Positions 49,696 through 58,689 are shown, counted from the first letter of the stretch. The stretch: DNA of 64,000 nucleotides from Streptomyces sp. SirexAA-E (GCF_000177195.2 NC_015953.1:2046001-2110000), one strand, 5' to 3'. Numbers and translations are program-made. The notes: generated from the sequence alone by a model not told the origin.

Positions 49696-50958
49696 GTGAG
49701 CCCGACCAATCGCACCGTGGTCGTCACCGGTATCGGCGCAACCACTCCGCTGGGTGGCGACTCCGCATCGACCTGGGAAGGTCTGATGGCCGGTCGTTCC
49801 GGCATCAAGCCTCTCGAGGGCGAACGTTTCGCCGAACTGCCCGTCCGGATCGCCGCCCTCGCGGCAGTCGACCCGGGCGATGTACTGCCCCGCCCCCTCG
49901 CCCGCAAGCTGGACCGCTCGGCGCAGTTCGCGCTGATCGCGGCTCGCGAGGCGTGGGCGGACGCCGGTTACACCGGCAAGGCCGGTGAGGACGAGAAGAT
50001 CCGGCCCGAGCGTCTGGGTTCGGTCATCGCCTCCGGTATCGGCGGTGTGATCACCCTGCTCGACCAGTACGACGTGCTGAAGGACAAGGGCGTACGCCGT
50101 GTCTCCCCGCACACCGTTCCCATGCTCATGCCCAACGGCCCGGCGGCCAACGTCGGCCTGGAGGTCAACGCCCAGGCCGGTGTCCACACCCCGGTCTCGG
50201 CGTGCGCGTCGGGTGCCGAGGCCATCGGGTACGCCGTCGAGATGATCCGTACCGGCCGTGCCGACGTGGTCCTCGCCGGTGGCACCGAGGCGGCCATCCA
50301 CCCGCTGCCGATCGCCGCGTTCGCCAACATGATGGCGATGTCCAAGAGCAACGACGAGCCCGAGAAGGCCTCCCGCCCGTACGACACCGCCCGTGACGGC
50401 TTCGTGCTCGGTGAGGGTGCCGGTGTCGTCGTCCTGGAGTCCGCCGAGCACGCCGCCGCCCGTGGCGCCAGGGTCTACTGCGAGGTGCTGGGCCAGGGCC
50501 TGTCCGCTGACTCGCACCACATCGCGCAGCCCGAGCCCACCGGGCGCGGCATCGCCGCCGCCATGCAGAACCTGCTCGACTCCACGGACCTCAAGCCGTC
50601 CGAGGTCGTGCACCTGAACGCGCACGCCACCTCCACGCCGCAGGGCGACGTGGCGGAGGTCAAGGCGCTGCGCCAGGTCCTGGGCGAGGACCTGGACCAC
50701 GTCGCCATCTCGGCCACGAAGTCGATGACCGGCCACCTGCTGGGCGGCGCGGGCGGCATCGAGACCGTGGCGACGGTGCTGGCCCTGCACCACCGCATGG
50801 CGCCCCCGACCATCAACGTCGACGAACTCGACGAGGCGGTGGACGCGGACATCGTGCGCGACAAACCCCGGCCTCTGCCGGAGGGGTCGATCGCGGCGAT
50901 CAACAACTCGTTCGGTTTCGGCGGCCACAACGTGGTGCTGGCCTTCCGGTCGGCCTGA
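49696..50958 (+). CDS. fabF: 3-oxoacyl-ACP synthase II (elongating ketosynthase)
   Basis: A 420-residue FabF. Catalytic triad: Cys in VSACASGAEAIGYAVE, His in LNAHATSTPQGDVAE and His in MTGHLLGGAGGIET, with Lys in ATKSMTGH. It extends acyl chains by Claisen condensation with malonyl-AcpP. The GTG start follows GGAGAAG; the preceding 80 bases have no gene. As last gene of the fab operon, it is closed by the hairpin at 50985. This class is also a homologue of type II polyketide ketosynthases, but the neighbours place it in fatty-acid synthesis. Confidence 0.97.
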   Translation: MSPTNRTVVVTGIGATTPLGGDSASTWEGLMAGRSGIKPLEGERFAELPVRIAALAAVDPGDVLPRPLARKLDRSAQFALIAAREAWADAGYTGKAGEDEKIRPERLGSVIASGIGGVITLLDQYDVLKDKGVRRVSPHTVPMLMPNGPAANVGLEVNAQAGVHTPVSACASGAEAIGYAVEMIRTGRADVVLAGGTEAAIHPLPIAAFANMMAMSKSNDEPEKASRPYDTARDGFVLGEGAGVVVLESAEHAAARGARVYCEVLGQGLSADSHHIAQPEPTGRGIAAAMQNLLDSTDLKPSEVVHLNAHATSTPQGDVAEVKALRQVLGEDLDHVAISATKSMTGHLLGGAGGIETVATVLALHHRMAPPTINVDELDEAVDADIVRDKPRPLPEGSIAAINNSFGFGGHNVVLAFRSA

Positions 50959-50984
50959 CGCCGCGTCACCGCACGACGGACCAT

Positions 50985-51012
50985 GGCCCGCTTCCCGTCC
51001 GGGAAGCGGGCC
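50985..51012. terminator. Terminator between fabF and DUF3145
   Basis: A 12-base-pair perfect stem (GGCCCGCTTCCC and complement) with loop GTCC, then TTGTG. It lies between convergent genes and can end both transcripts. Confidence 0.85.
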
Positions 51013-51036
51013 TTGTGCCGTCCGGGGGCCCGGGTC

Positions 51037-51531
51037 TCACACCACCTGGTGGAGCCAGCGCACCGGCGCGCCCTCGCCCGCGTGCCGGAAGGACTCCAGT
51101 TCGTCGTCCCACGGCTTGCCGAGGAGCCGGGCGACCTCCGCCCCCAGGTCCGCCTCCCCGCCGGCGGACCGGGCGAGCGCTGCCCGCAGCCGGTCCTCCG
51201 GGACCAGGATGTCGCCGTGCATTCCGGTGACGGCGTGGAAGATGCCGAGGCCGGGCGTGGCGCTGTAGCGCTCGCCCTCCGCCGTGGGGCAGGGCTCGGC
51301 GGTCACCTCGAAGCGCAGCATGTCCCAGCCGCGCAGGGCCGAGGCGAGCTCCGCCGCCGTACCGACCCGGCCCTGCCAGGAGAATTCGGACCGCCAGGTG
51401 CCCGGAGCGGCGGGCTGTCTGATCCAGTCGAGCTGCACCCGCACACCGAGGACACCCGCCACCGCCCATTCGACGTGCGGGCAGAGCGCGCGCGGTGCGG
51501 AGTGAACGTACAGAACTCCACGTGTCGTCAC
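51037..51531 (-). CDS. DUF3145 family protein
   Basis: A 164-residue actinobacterial DUF3145 protein: TTRGVLYVHSAPRALCPHVE, VRVQLDWIRQPAAPGTWRSE, the Trp/Arg-rich FSWQGRVGTAAELASALRGW, then PGLGIFHAVTGMHGDILVPE and the closing GKPWDDELESFRHAGEGAP. Members lie beside the fab operon in many Streptomyces, though their role is unknown. A GGAGG site precedes GTG 51531. The AT-rich block around 51650-51675 upstream probably holds its promoter. Confidence 0.9.
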   Translation of the reverse strand: MTTRGVLYVHSAPRALCPHVEWAVAGVLGVRVQLDWIRQPAAPGTWRSEFSWQGRVGTAAELASALRGWDMLRFEVTAEPCPTAEGERYSATPGLGIFHAVTGMHGDILVPEDRLRAALARSAGGEADLGAEVARLLGKPWDDELESFRHAGEGAPVRWLHQVV

Positions 51532-51892
51532 CGGGACCTCCAGTGTGGGACGAGGTTCGCCTTCCCCAGCGGCCTCGCGCCCGTACCGTCTCTTTCCGGA
51601 CGACTCCCGAGGTTGTCATCAGTAAACAGCATCGGGAGTGAATCTCCTGAAAAAGGACAATATATGACATGAAGTAACTTACCGGGGCTCCGCCTGTTCG
51701 GACACGGCCGGAAAGACGTCACTGGTTCGACGGGGGAAAAGCTACCGTGCCCCGGCGCCGGGTGTGTGACGTACCGTCGGTCCGGGGCCCATGATTCGTC
51801 CGGCATTCACCCGCCAGGGCGCGCACCCCCGCCACCTGGGGCTGTCCGACTGTGCCAGGGGCGATCGCCCGCACGACCGGAGGGAAATCGGG
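51532..51892. promoter_or_regulatory. Divergent interval upstream of DUF3145 and the GDSL lipoprotein
   Basis: About 360 bases, no gene. A distinctly AT-rich patch (GAAAAAGGACAATATATGAC, 51649 onward) with a TATATT-like -10 on the minus strand makes a likely promoter for DUF3145. The GGAGGG ribosome site of the lipoprotein is at 51879. Confidence 0.5.
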
Positions 51893-52798
51893 ATGGCCGA
51901 GGGCCAGTCACGCCACCGCGTCCGCCGCGCCGCGGCCGCGCTGACGGCGGTGGCGACGGTCGGTGTCGCCGTGTTGACCGGCTGTGGTGGCGCAGGGGAC
52001 GGCGGGAGCACGGCGCGGCCCTCGCGGAGCCCGTCGCCGACGCCCGCGTGGAACGCGAGCCCGGCCTCCGTCGCCGCCGTCGGGGACTCCATCACCCGGG
52101 GCTTCGACGCCTGCTCGGTGCTGGCCGACTGCCCCGAGGTGTCATGGGCGACCGGCACCGACGACGCGGTGCGCAGCCTCGCGCTGCGACTCCTGGGCCC
52201 CTCGAAGGCCGCCTCGCACAGCTGGAACCACGCGGTGTCGGGCGCGCGGATGGCGCAGCTGCCCGAGCAGATGGCGCTGGCCGCGAAGGAGCGGCCGGAG
52301 CTGGTGACGGTGATGATCGGCGCCAACGACGCCTGCCGGGACTCGGTGGAGCTGATGACGCCGGTGGCGGACTTCCGGGCCTCCTTCGAGGCGTCGCTGC
52401 GGCAGTTGCGCGCCGAGGCGCCCCGGGCGCAGGTGTACGTGTCGAGCGTGCCGGATCTGAAGCGGCTCTGGTCGACGGGGCGGGAGAACGCCCTGGGCAA
52501 GCAGATCTGGAAGCTGGGCATCTGCCGGTCGATGCTGGGCGACGCGGACGACATGGGGGCGGCGGCCGTGGCGCGGCGGGACGCCGTGCAGGAGCGGGTG
52601 GTCGCCTTCAACGGCGTCCTGCGGGACGTCTGCGCGAAGGACCGGCACTGCCGGTACGACGGCGGGGCGGTCTTCGACTACCGGTTCACCGGCGCGCAGC
52701 TCAGCCGCTGGGACTGGTTCCACCCCGGACGCGACGGCCAGGCCAGGCTGGCGGAGATCGCCTACCGCAACGTCACGGCCGCCGGACCGCCCGCGTAA
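51893..52798 (+). CDS. Secreted SGNH/GDSL hydrolase lipoprotein
   Basis: A 301-residue esterase-like protein. A twin-basic leader (RHRVRRAAAALTAVATVGVA) ends in the lipobox VLTGC, so it is exported and lipid-anchored. Block I AAVGDSITRGFDAC (nucleophile Ser), block III IGANDAC, and the catalytic Asp-His pair in DWFHPGRDGQARLAE are intact. A linker of Ser/Pro follows the lipobox. Substrate unknown; these enzymes deacetylate polysaccharides or hydrolyse esters. The ATG 51893 follows GGAGGG. It lies 11 bases ahead of galM and may be cotranscribed with it. Confidence 0.88.
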   Translation: MAEGQSRHRVRRAAAALTAVATVGVAVLTGCGGAGDGGSTARPSRSPSPTPAWNASPASVAAVGDSITRGFDACSVLADCPEVSWATGTDDAVRSLALRLLGPSKAASHSWNHAVSGARMAQLPEQMALAAKERPELVTVMIGANDACRDSVELMTPVADFRASFEASLRQLRAEAPRAQVYVSSVPDLKRLWSTGRENALGKQIWKLGICRSMLGDADDMGAAAVARRDAVQERVVAFNGVLRDVCAKDRHCRYDGGAVFDYRFTGAQLSRWDWFHPGRDGQARLAEIAYRNVTAAGPPA

Positions 52799-52809
52799 AG
52801 TCCGTGATC

Positions 52810-53832
52810 ATGACGACGGGCACCGTGATACGCAGCGAGGACTTCACCCCCAGGGCCGACGGCACCCCCGTCCGGCGCTGGATTCTGGAGCGTGACGGCA
52901 CCCTGGTCCGGATCCTGACGTACGGCGCCGTGGTGCAGTCCGTCGAGGTGCCCGGGCGGGACGGCACCCGGGCCGGGGTGGCGCTGGGGCTCAAGGACAC
53001 CGCCGGGTACGAGGCGCACCCGGGACCGTACTTCGGCGCACTGGTCGGGCGGTACGCGAACCGGATCCGGGGCGGCTCGTTCGTGCTCGACGGGCACACG
53101 CGCCAGGTGACCCGGAACGAGGGCCGCAACCACGTGCACGGCGGGACGCGCGGCTTCGACAAGCGGGTGTGGGACGCCGAGGAGGTGCCGGACGGCGTAC
53201 GGCTGTCGCTGGTCGCCGAGGACGGCGAGGAGGGCTTCCCGGGACGGCTCACGGTCTCGGTGACGTACACCCTGGCGGCGGGAGGGGCGCTGCGGATCGG
53301 CTACCGGGCGGCCACGGACGCGCCGACCGTGCTGAACCTGACCAACCACACGTACTGGAACCTGGCGGGCGCGGACAGCGGCAGCGCGCTCGGCCACGAA
53401 CTGCGGCTCGCGGCCGGGGCCATCACACCGGTGGACGCGGAGTCCCTCCCCACGGGGGAGTTCGCACCGGTGGACGGGACCCGCTTCGACTTCCGCGAGG
53501 CGAAGCCGGTGGGGCCCGGGTACGACGTCAACTACGTGCTGGACCGCACGGGCGGGAAGCCGGTGGCCGAGCTGTACGACGCCGGGTCGGGCCGGCTGCT
53601 GACGGTGTGGACGACGGAGCCCGGACTCCAGCTGTACACCGCGGACCACTTCGACGGGCGGCCGTTCCCGGCGTGCGCCGGGATCGCGCTGGAGACGCAG
53701 CACTTCCCCGACTCCCCGAACCGGCCGGAGTTCCCGAGCACGGTGCTGCGGCCGGGCGAGGAGTTCACGTCCACCACGGTGTACGGCTTCTCGGTGCGCG
53801 GAGAGGCCGTCAGCGGGCGAGGCCGAGGGTGA
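52810..53832 (+). CDS. galM: Aldose 1-epimerase
   Basis: A 340-residue galactose mutarotase. The beta-sandwich holds substrate Arg in VGRYANRIRGG, His in GRNHVHGGTRGFDKRVWDAE, catalytic His in NLTNHTYWNLAG and catalytic Glu in IALETQHFPDSPNRPEFPST. It interconverts alpha and beta anomers of aldoses such as galactose or arabinose. The ATG at 52810 lacks a strong ribosome site. Its last 23 bases overlap the convergent LysE gene. It lies near the sugar locus but on its own transcript. Confidence 0.92.
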   Translation: MTTGTVIRSEDFTPRADGTPVRRWILERDGTLVRILTYGAVVQSVEVPGRDGTRAGVALGLKDTAGYEAHPGPYFGALVGRYANRIRGGSFVLDGHTRQVTRNEGRNHVHGGTRGFDKRVWDAEEVPDGVRLSLVAEDGEEGFPGRLTVSVTYTLAAGGALRIGYRAATDAPTVLNLTNHTYWNLAGADSGSALGHELRLAAGAITPVDAESLPTGEFAPVDGTRFDFREAKPVGPGYDVNYVLDRTGGKPVAELYDAGSGRLLTVWTTEPGLQLYTADHFDGRPFPACAGIALETQHFPDSPNRPEFPSTVLRPGEEFTSTTVYGFSVRGEAVSGRGRG

Positions 53833-54418
53833 CGCCGAGCCCCACCAGGACCGAGCCGATCGTCCGGTTGAGGGCCTTCTGGCGGCGGAGCATCGCGGTG
53901 CGCAGGTGCGAGTGGGAGAAGAACAGGGCCACCAGGGCGAACCACCCGAAGTGGGCCAGGGACATGAACAGCCCGTACGCCGCCTGCTGCCAGTAGGCCG
54001 TGTCCGGTCCGACGACCTGGGTGAAGGTGGACACGACGAAGAGCGTGGTCTTGGGGTTGAGCACATTGGTGAGGAAGCCGGTGCGCAGCGCCCCGGCCCC
54101 GGTCAGGCTCCCCTTGGAGCCGAGGTCGACCGTGAGGTCGGCACGGGCCAGGAAGGTGCGCACGCCGATGTACACGAGGTAGGCGGCACCGGCCAGCTTG
54201 ATCGCGGTGAACAGCGCGGTGGACGAGGCGATCAGCAGGCCGACGCCGAGCATCGTGTACGTGACGTGGACCAGGACGCCCGCGGCGACCCCGGCGGCGG
54301 CCAGCAGGCCGGTCCTGCGGCCGTAGAGGTAGCTGTTGCGGACCACCATGGCGAAGTCGGCCCCCGGGCTGATCACCGCCAGCACGGTGATGAGGGCGAC
54401 GGCGAGCATCTCGGTCAT
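53810..54418 (-). CDS. LysE-family amino-acid exporter
   Basis: A 202-residue exporter with six predicted helices. The conserved N-terminal PGADFAMVVRNSYLYGRRTG and VLNPKTTLFVVSTFTQVVG fit the RhtB/LysE family. Members export amino acids or homoserine lactones to avoid toxic accumulation. It starts with ATG overlapping the upstream EI24 gene stop (ATGA), so both are translated together. The substrate is unknown. Confidence 0.9.
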   Translation of the reverse strand: MTEMLAVALITVLAVISPGADFAMVVRNSYLYGRRTGLLAAAGVAAGVLVHVTYTMLGVGLLIASSTALFTAIKLAGAAYLVYIGVRTFLARADLTVDLGSKGSLTGAGALRTGFLTNVLNPKTTLFVVSTFTQVVGPDTAYWQQAAYGLFMSLAHFGWFALVALFFSHSHLRTAMLRRQKALNRTIGSVLVGLGVTLGLAR

Positions 54419-55215
54419 GCCGGGCCCCCTCGGTCCTTGCGCAGGGTGTACGGGGAGGCGGGCTCCGGCGCGGGCTGCGGCGGCGCCGTGAGGTCGCGGG
54501 CCAGCAGCGTGGCACCGGCCACCGCGCCCGGCATCAGGAACACCGCGACGAAGGGGACCAGGAAGGCGAGCGCGAGCGGCACGCCGAAGCCGAGGACCAT
54601 CAGACGGCGGCCGCGCAGCAGCACGAGCCGGTCCTTCAGCACCATGCCCCGGCGCTGGAGCGCGACGGCGGTCAGTTCCTCGCAGAGGAAGTAGCCGGAG
54701 ACGCAGAATCCGATCACCGGGACCGCGGTCTGTCCGACGACGGGGAGGAAGCCGGCGGCGAAGAGCAGCACGCCGTACAGGGCGACGCGCACCAGGATGC
54801 GGACCGAGTCCCGGGCGGAGATCCACAGGTCGCGCCAGAACGGCAGCCCGGACTCGGGCACGTCGCCGCCCTCGGTGCGGTCGACCTCCTCGGAGAGCGA
54901 CTCGTAGAAGGGCTGGCCGACCAGCAGGGTCACCGCGGTGAAGGTGATGACCGCGAGGAACAGGCCGAAGAGGAAGACCAGGGCGGTCAGGGTGTCGCGC
55001 AGGAGGCCGAGCCAGGGCGAGGACCAGTCGTCGGCGAACGGGGTGACCCAGGCGACGAAGTCGTCGGCACCGTACCCGAGTCCGACCAGCGCACCGGCGT
55101 ACACGACGAGGGTGATCAGTCCGGGCAGCAGGCCGAGGCCGAGCCATTTCCCGTGCCCCAGGACCCAGCGCTGCCCCTTGACCACGTACCCGATGCCCGC
55201 CCCGAGATCGCTCAT
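54415..55215 (-). CDS. EI24 / CysZ-like membrane protein
   Basis: A 266-residue EI24-domain membrane protein. It starts MSDLGAGIGYVVKGQRWVLG and shows four to six helices, with the FLFGLFLAVITFTAVTLLVG and GQPFYESLSEEVDRTEGG signature near residues 82-115 and FLPVVGQTAVPVIGFCVSGY near 157. CysZ in other bacteria imports sulfate; actinomycete members are less well understood. It starts at ATG 55215 without a strong ribosome site. Translationally coupled to the LysE exporter. Confidence 0.88.
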   Translation of the reverse strand: MSDLGAGIGYVVKGQRWVLGHGKWLGLGLLPGLITLVVYAGALVGLGYGADDFVAWVTPFADDWSSPWLGLLRDTLTALVFLFGLFLAVITFTAVTLLVGQPFYESLSEEVDRTEGGDVPESGLPFWRDLWISARDSVRILVRVALYGVLLFAAGFLPVVGQTAVPVIGFCVSGYFLCEELTAVALQRRGMVLKDRLVLLRGRRLMVLGFGVPLALAFLVPFVAVFLMPGAVAGATLLARDLTAPPQPAPEPASPYTLRKDRGGPA

Positions 55216-55241
55216 GGGCGTCAGCGTACTTGCGCGAACCA

Positions 55242-55308
55242 TTGACACCGTCCCGGGCCCGTCCTACCGTCACGCCAGCATTTCGAACGAGTGACGAAAT
55301 ACCGAACA
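55242..55308 (+). promoter_or_regulatory. Sugar-locus promoter with downstream operator
   Basis: A canonical pair TTGACA (55242-55247) and TACCGT (55265-55270) with 17-base spacing. Just past the start point, ATTTCG (55280-55285) and CGAAAT (55295-55300) form a 9-base-spaced inverted repeat, followed by the word ATACCGAACA (55299-55308). That is a position suited to a repressor. The same ten-mer recurs before the U32-like gene. Confidence 0.75.
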
Positions 55309-55325
55309 ATGGAGAGGCAACTCCC

Positions 55326-56480
55326 GTGCGTATCACCGGAATCAGCACGCATGTCGTCGGAACGCCGTGGCGCAACCTCACCTATGTCCGGGTACATACC
55401 GACGAGGGCCTCACCGGGGTCGGCGAGACGCGCATGCTCGGACGCACGAACGCCCTCGTCGGTTACCTCGAGGAGGCATCGGCCAACCACATCACGGGGT
55501 CCGATCCGTTCGCGGTGGAGGACCTCGTACGCCGCATGAAGTACGGCGACTACGGTCGGGCCGGGGAGATCGTGATGTCCGGTATCGCGGTGGTGGAGAT
55601 GGCCTGCTGGGACATCAAGGGCAAGGCGCTCGGGGTCCCGGTCTGGCAGCTGCTCGGCGGGAAGGTGACCGACCGGGTCAAGGCGTACGCGAACGGCTGG
55701 TACACCACGGAGCGCACCCCCGAGGCCTACCACGAGGCGGCCCGGGCGGTCGTGGGTCGGGGCTACCGGGCCCTGAAGATCGACCCGTTCGGCACCGGCC
55801 ACCTGGAGCTGGGCCAGGAGGAGACCAGGTACGCGGTCTCGCTCATCGAGGCCGTACGGGACGCGATCGGCCCGGACACGGAGCTGATGCTGGAGATGCA
55901 CGGCCGGTTCAGCCCGGCGACGGCGGTGCGGATCGCCCGCGAGATGGCGCCGTTCGCACCGGCCTGGCTGGAGGAGCCGGTGCCGCCGGAGAACCTCAAG
56001 GCGCTGGCCAAGGTGGCGGAGAAGGTGGACCAGCCGATCGCGACCGGTGAGCGCGTCCACGACCGGATCGAGTTCCGCGAGCTCTTCGAGTCGCAGGCCG
56101 CCGACATCATCCAGCCGGACGTCGGCCACATCGGCGGCATCCTGGAGGCCCGCAAGCTGGCCGCGACCGCCGAGACCCACTACGTGATGGTCGCCCCGCA
56201 CAACGTGGGCGGTTCGGTGCTCACCGCGGCCAACCTGCAACTCGCGGGCTGCACACCCAACTTCAAGATCCTCGAACACTTCAACGACTTCGCGGACGCC
56301 GACATCAAGAAGGTCGTCAAGGGCGCCCCCCAGGTGGACCCGGCCACCGGCTGCTTCACGCTCTCCGACGCCCCCGGGCTCGGCGTGGAGCTGGACGTGG
56401 AGGCGGCGGCCGAGTTCCCGCAGCAGCAGGCGCGGTTCGACCTGTGGGCCGAGGGCTGGGAGAAGAGGCAGCCCAAGTGA
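55326..56480 (+). CDS. Enolase-superfamily (mandelate racemase-like) dehydratase
   Basis: A 384-residue MR/MLE family protein. The N-terminal capping domain precedes a barrel with KIDPFG (Lys151, Asp153), the metal ligands EMHG (Glu190), EEP (Glu216/217) and GERV (Glu242), the Asp265-His292 dyad (PDVGHIGG and APHNVGGSV). This matches acid-sugar dehydratases such as galactonate or arabinonate dehydratases; the exact substrate cannot be told from sequence. The GTG 55326 follows GGAGAGG and overlaps the dehydrogenase start at its end (GTGA). It is first in the sugar operon. Confidence 0.9.
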   Translation: MRITGISTHVVGTPWRNLTYVRVHTDEGLTGVGETRMLGRTNALVGYLEEASANHITGSDPFAVEDLVRRMKYGDYGRAGEIVMSGIAVVEMACWDIKGKALGVPVWQLLGGKVTDRVKAYANGWYTTERTPEAYHEAARAVVGRGYRALKIDPFGTGHLELGQEETRYAVSLIEAVRDAIGPDTELMLEMHGRFSPATAVRIAREMAPFAPAWLEEPVPPENLKALAKVAEKVDQPIATGERVHDRIEFRELFESQAADIIQPDVGHIGGILEARKLAATAETHYVMVAPHNVGGSVLTAANLQLAGCTPNFKILEHFNDFADADIKKVVKGAPQVDPATGCFTLSDAPGLGVELDVEAAAEFPQQQARFDLWAEGWEKRQPK

Positions 56481-57496
56481 GCACGGAGTCCCGTTCCCTG
56501 GTCGTCGACCGGCCCGGCTGCCACCGCCTGGTCCTCGGTCCGCGCCCCGAACCTGGCCCCGGCGAGGCCCGGGTGCGGGTCGCCGCCGCCGGGATCTGCA
56601 TGAGCGACCGCGAACTCCACGACGGCCACCGCGACGCGGCCTATGTGCGCTACCCGGTGGTGCCCGGCCACGAGTGGGCCGGGACCGTCGAGGCGGTCGG
56701 CGCCGGTGTGGACGCGGGGCTCGTCGGACGGCGCACGGTCGCCGAGGGGTTCAGGGCCTGCGGGAGGTGCGAGCGGTGCCGGCACGGCGAGACCTCGCTG
56801 TGCACGGCGGGGTACGACGAGACGGGGTTCACCCGGCCCGGGGCCTTCGCCGACCACGTGGTGGTCCCGGCCCGGCTGCTGCACCCGCTCGCCGACGACG
56901 CCGACCTCAGGGCGGCGGCGCTGCTGGAGCCCGCCGCGGTGACGGCCGCCGCGGTCCGCGCCGGGGCGCCCGAGCCCGGGGAGCGGGTCGCCGTGCTGGG
57001 GGCGGGGACGCTGGGGCTGCTCGCGGTCCAGCTCCTCGCGGCCTTCTCACCGGCCGAGCTCACCGTGATCGACCCGCGGCGGGAACGGGCCTCCCTCGCC
57101 CTGGACTTCGGGGCGAGCGAGGCGCTCGTCCCCGAGGAGGCCGAGGAGGTGCGCGGGCGCTACGACCTGGTCGTGGAGACCGCCGGCGCCCCGAGCACCG
57201 CCGCCGACGCCTGCCTGCTGGCGCGGCGCGGCGGAAGGGTGGTGCTGACCGGGATGTTCACGCCGGGCGCCGTGGGCATCGACCCGGTGCATCTGTCGCT
57301 GAGCCAGCTCACCGTGCGCAGCGTCTTCGGGGCGCCCTCGGCGGCCTGGTCGTACGCGGTACGGGCGTTCACCGCCGGGCTGCTCGACCCGGCGCCGCTG
57401 ATCACCCACGAGTTCCCGCTGGAGCGGTTCGCGGACGCCGTGGCCCTGGTGGGCGCCGGGGGCCCGGAGACCGGGAAGGTTCTGCTGCGTCCGTGA
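56477..57496 (+). CDS. Zinc-binding alcohol dehydrogenase
   Basis: A 339-residue MDR dehydrogenase. Catalytic zinc ligands Cys41 (GICMSD) and His65-Glu66 (PGHEWAG), structural zinc Cys95/98/101/109 (ACGRCERCRHGETSLC), and the Rossmann loop AVLGAGTLGLLAVQLL near 176. It probably oxidises a sugar, sugar alcohol or sugar acid using NAD. The GTG start overlaps the enolase-family stop, so the two enzymes are coupled and presumably act in succession. Confidence 0.92.
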   Translation: MSTESRSLVVDRPGCHRLVLGPRPEPGPGEARVRVAAAGICMSDRELHDGHRDAAYVRYPVVPGHEWAGTVEAVGAGVDAGLVGRRTVAEGFRACGRCERCRHGETSLCTAGYDETGFTRPGAFADHVVVPARLLHPLADDADLRAAALLEPAAVTAAAVRAGAPEPGERVAVLGAGTLGLLAVQLLAAFSPAELTVIDPRRERASLALDFGASEALVPEEAEEVRGRYDLVVETAGAPSTAADACLLARRGGRVVLTGMFTPGAVGIDPVHLSLSQLTVRSVFGAPSAAWSYAVRAFTAGLLDPAPLITHEFPLERFADAVALVGAGGPETGKVLLRP

Positions 57497-57531
57497 GCGT
57501 CCCGTACGGCCCCGTGCGCCGACGCGCGCCT

Positions 57532-57563
57532 CGAAATCCGAACTTCGTCCGATATACCGAACA
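57532..57563 (+). promoter_or_regulatory. Second CGAA/ATACCGAACA operator
   Basis: CGAA-N8-TTCG (57532-57547) and the word ATACCGAACA (57554-57563), the same ten-mer as at 55299, lie ahead of the U32-like gene. This suggests a shared local regulator for both transcripts. Confidence 0.6.
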
Positions 57564-57576
57564 CGAAGGACCTGTC

Positions 57577-58560
57577 GTGAACGACGCCCCTGTCCCAGCG
57601 GCCCCCGACACGGGCCCGCGCCGCCCCGGCGACGCCGCGCTCACCGCGCTCGGTCTCGGCCCCGCCCCCCTCTCCCCCGCGGACGCCTCCCCGCACTCCT
57701 TCCCCGACGGCGGGGCCTGGCGCACGGAGGTGCCGTCCGTGGAGGGCCCGGAGGCCCTCGGCGTCGTGCTGGAGGAGTCGGACCGGCTCGGCGTCCCGGT
57801 GCACCGCGTCAGCCAGGGCAGCGGTGTCTGGATGCTGACCGACGCGGAGATCACCGAGATGGTCGCGGTCTGCACCGAACGGGACGTCGAGCTCTGCCTG
57901 TTCACGGGCCCGCGTGGCACCTGGGACACCGGCGCGTCGGTGCGTACGGACTCGGGAGGGGCGGGGCTGCGCTCGCGGGGGCACGACGCGCTGGCGGGCT
58001 GCGTCGAGGACGCGCTGCGCGCCACCGGGCTGGGCGTCAGGTGCCTGCTGGTGGCCGACGAGGGCGTGCTCTGGACGCTGCACCGGCTGCGCGAGGAGGG
58101 GCGGCTGCCGGCGGACACGACGTTCAAGGTGTCCGCGCTGATCGGGCCGGTGAACCCCGCCTCGTACGCCGTGTTCGAGCGGCTGGGCGCCGACTCGGTC
58201 AACATCCCGTCGGACCTGACGCTCGCTCAGTTCACCGAGATCAGGCGCGTTTCCCGGGCGCCGATGGACCTGTACATCGAGGCCCCGGACGACCTGGGCG
58301 GTTATGTGCGGATGTACGAGGTCGCCGAACTGATCCGGCGCGGGGCGCCGCTTTACCTGAAGTTCGGCCTCTCCAAGGCCCCCGGGATCTATCCGTACGG
58401 CCGGCACATGCGGGACGCCGCGCTGGCCACCGCGCGGGAGCGGGTACGGCGCGGCCGGCTCGCGCTGGACCTGCTCGCGCGGCACGGGGCGGACGGCGGC
58501 ATGTCGCCGCTCGGCTCCCGACTGCCCGGCCCGCTCAACCGGTTCGACACATCGTCATAA
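57577..58560 (+). CDS. U32-peptidase-like TIM-barrel protein of unknown role
   Basis: A 327-residue protein. After a Pro/Ala-rich start it has a barrel-like pattern: EITEMVAVCTERDVELCLFT (residues 92 onward), KVSALIGPVNPASYAVFERL, GADSVNIPSDLTLAQFTEIR, RAPMDLYIEAPDDLGGYVRM and GAPLYLKFGLSKAPGIYPYG. The GADSVNIPSDLT turn and IEAPDD strand resemble the U32 peptidase group, though classic catalytic residues are not evident. The GTG start follows GAAGGA. It lies between sugar dehydrogenases and the ABC transporter, so a role in sugar catabolism or sensing is more likely than proteolysis. Confidence 0.6.
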   Translation: MNDAPVPAAPDTGPRRPGDAALTALGLGPAPLSPADASPHSFPDGGAWRTEVPSVEGPEALGVVLEESDRLGVPVHRVSQGSGVWMLTDAEITEMVAVCTERDVELCLFTGPRGTWDTGASVRTDSGGAGLRSRGHDALAGCVEDALRATGLGVRCLLVADEGVLWTLHRLREEGRLPADTTFKVSALIGPVNPASYAVFERLGADSVNIPSDLTLAQFTEIRRVSRAPMDLYIEAPDDLGGYVRMYEVAELIRRGAPLYLKFGLSKAPGIYPYGRHMRDAALATARERVRRGRLALDLLARHGADGGMSPLGSRLPGPLNRFDTSS

Positions 58561-58689
58561 CGTTCCGGAAACTCTGTCCACAAAAGAAGACACAGCCGCG
58601 CACAATCCCACACACCTGTTCTCGGTCGATCCGCCCCCTGCTTTCCGGCACCACCGGACGGACCCCCACCCCCATCAAGGATGATGACT

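Noticed and set aside
48301..50958. Type II polyketide gene cluster
   Set aside because: Gene order fabD-fabH-acpP-fabF under fasR is the primary fatty-acid operon; no chain-length factor, cyclase or ketoreductase is present.
53810..53832. galM and LysE overlap as an error
   Set aside because: A 23-bp convergent overlap is ordinary in compact Streptomyces DNA and both C termini are family-typical.
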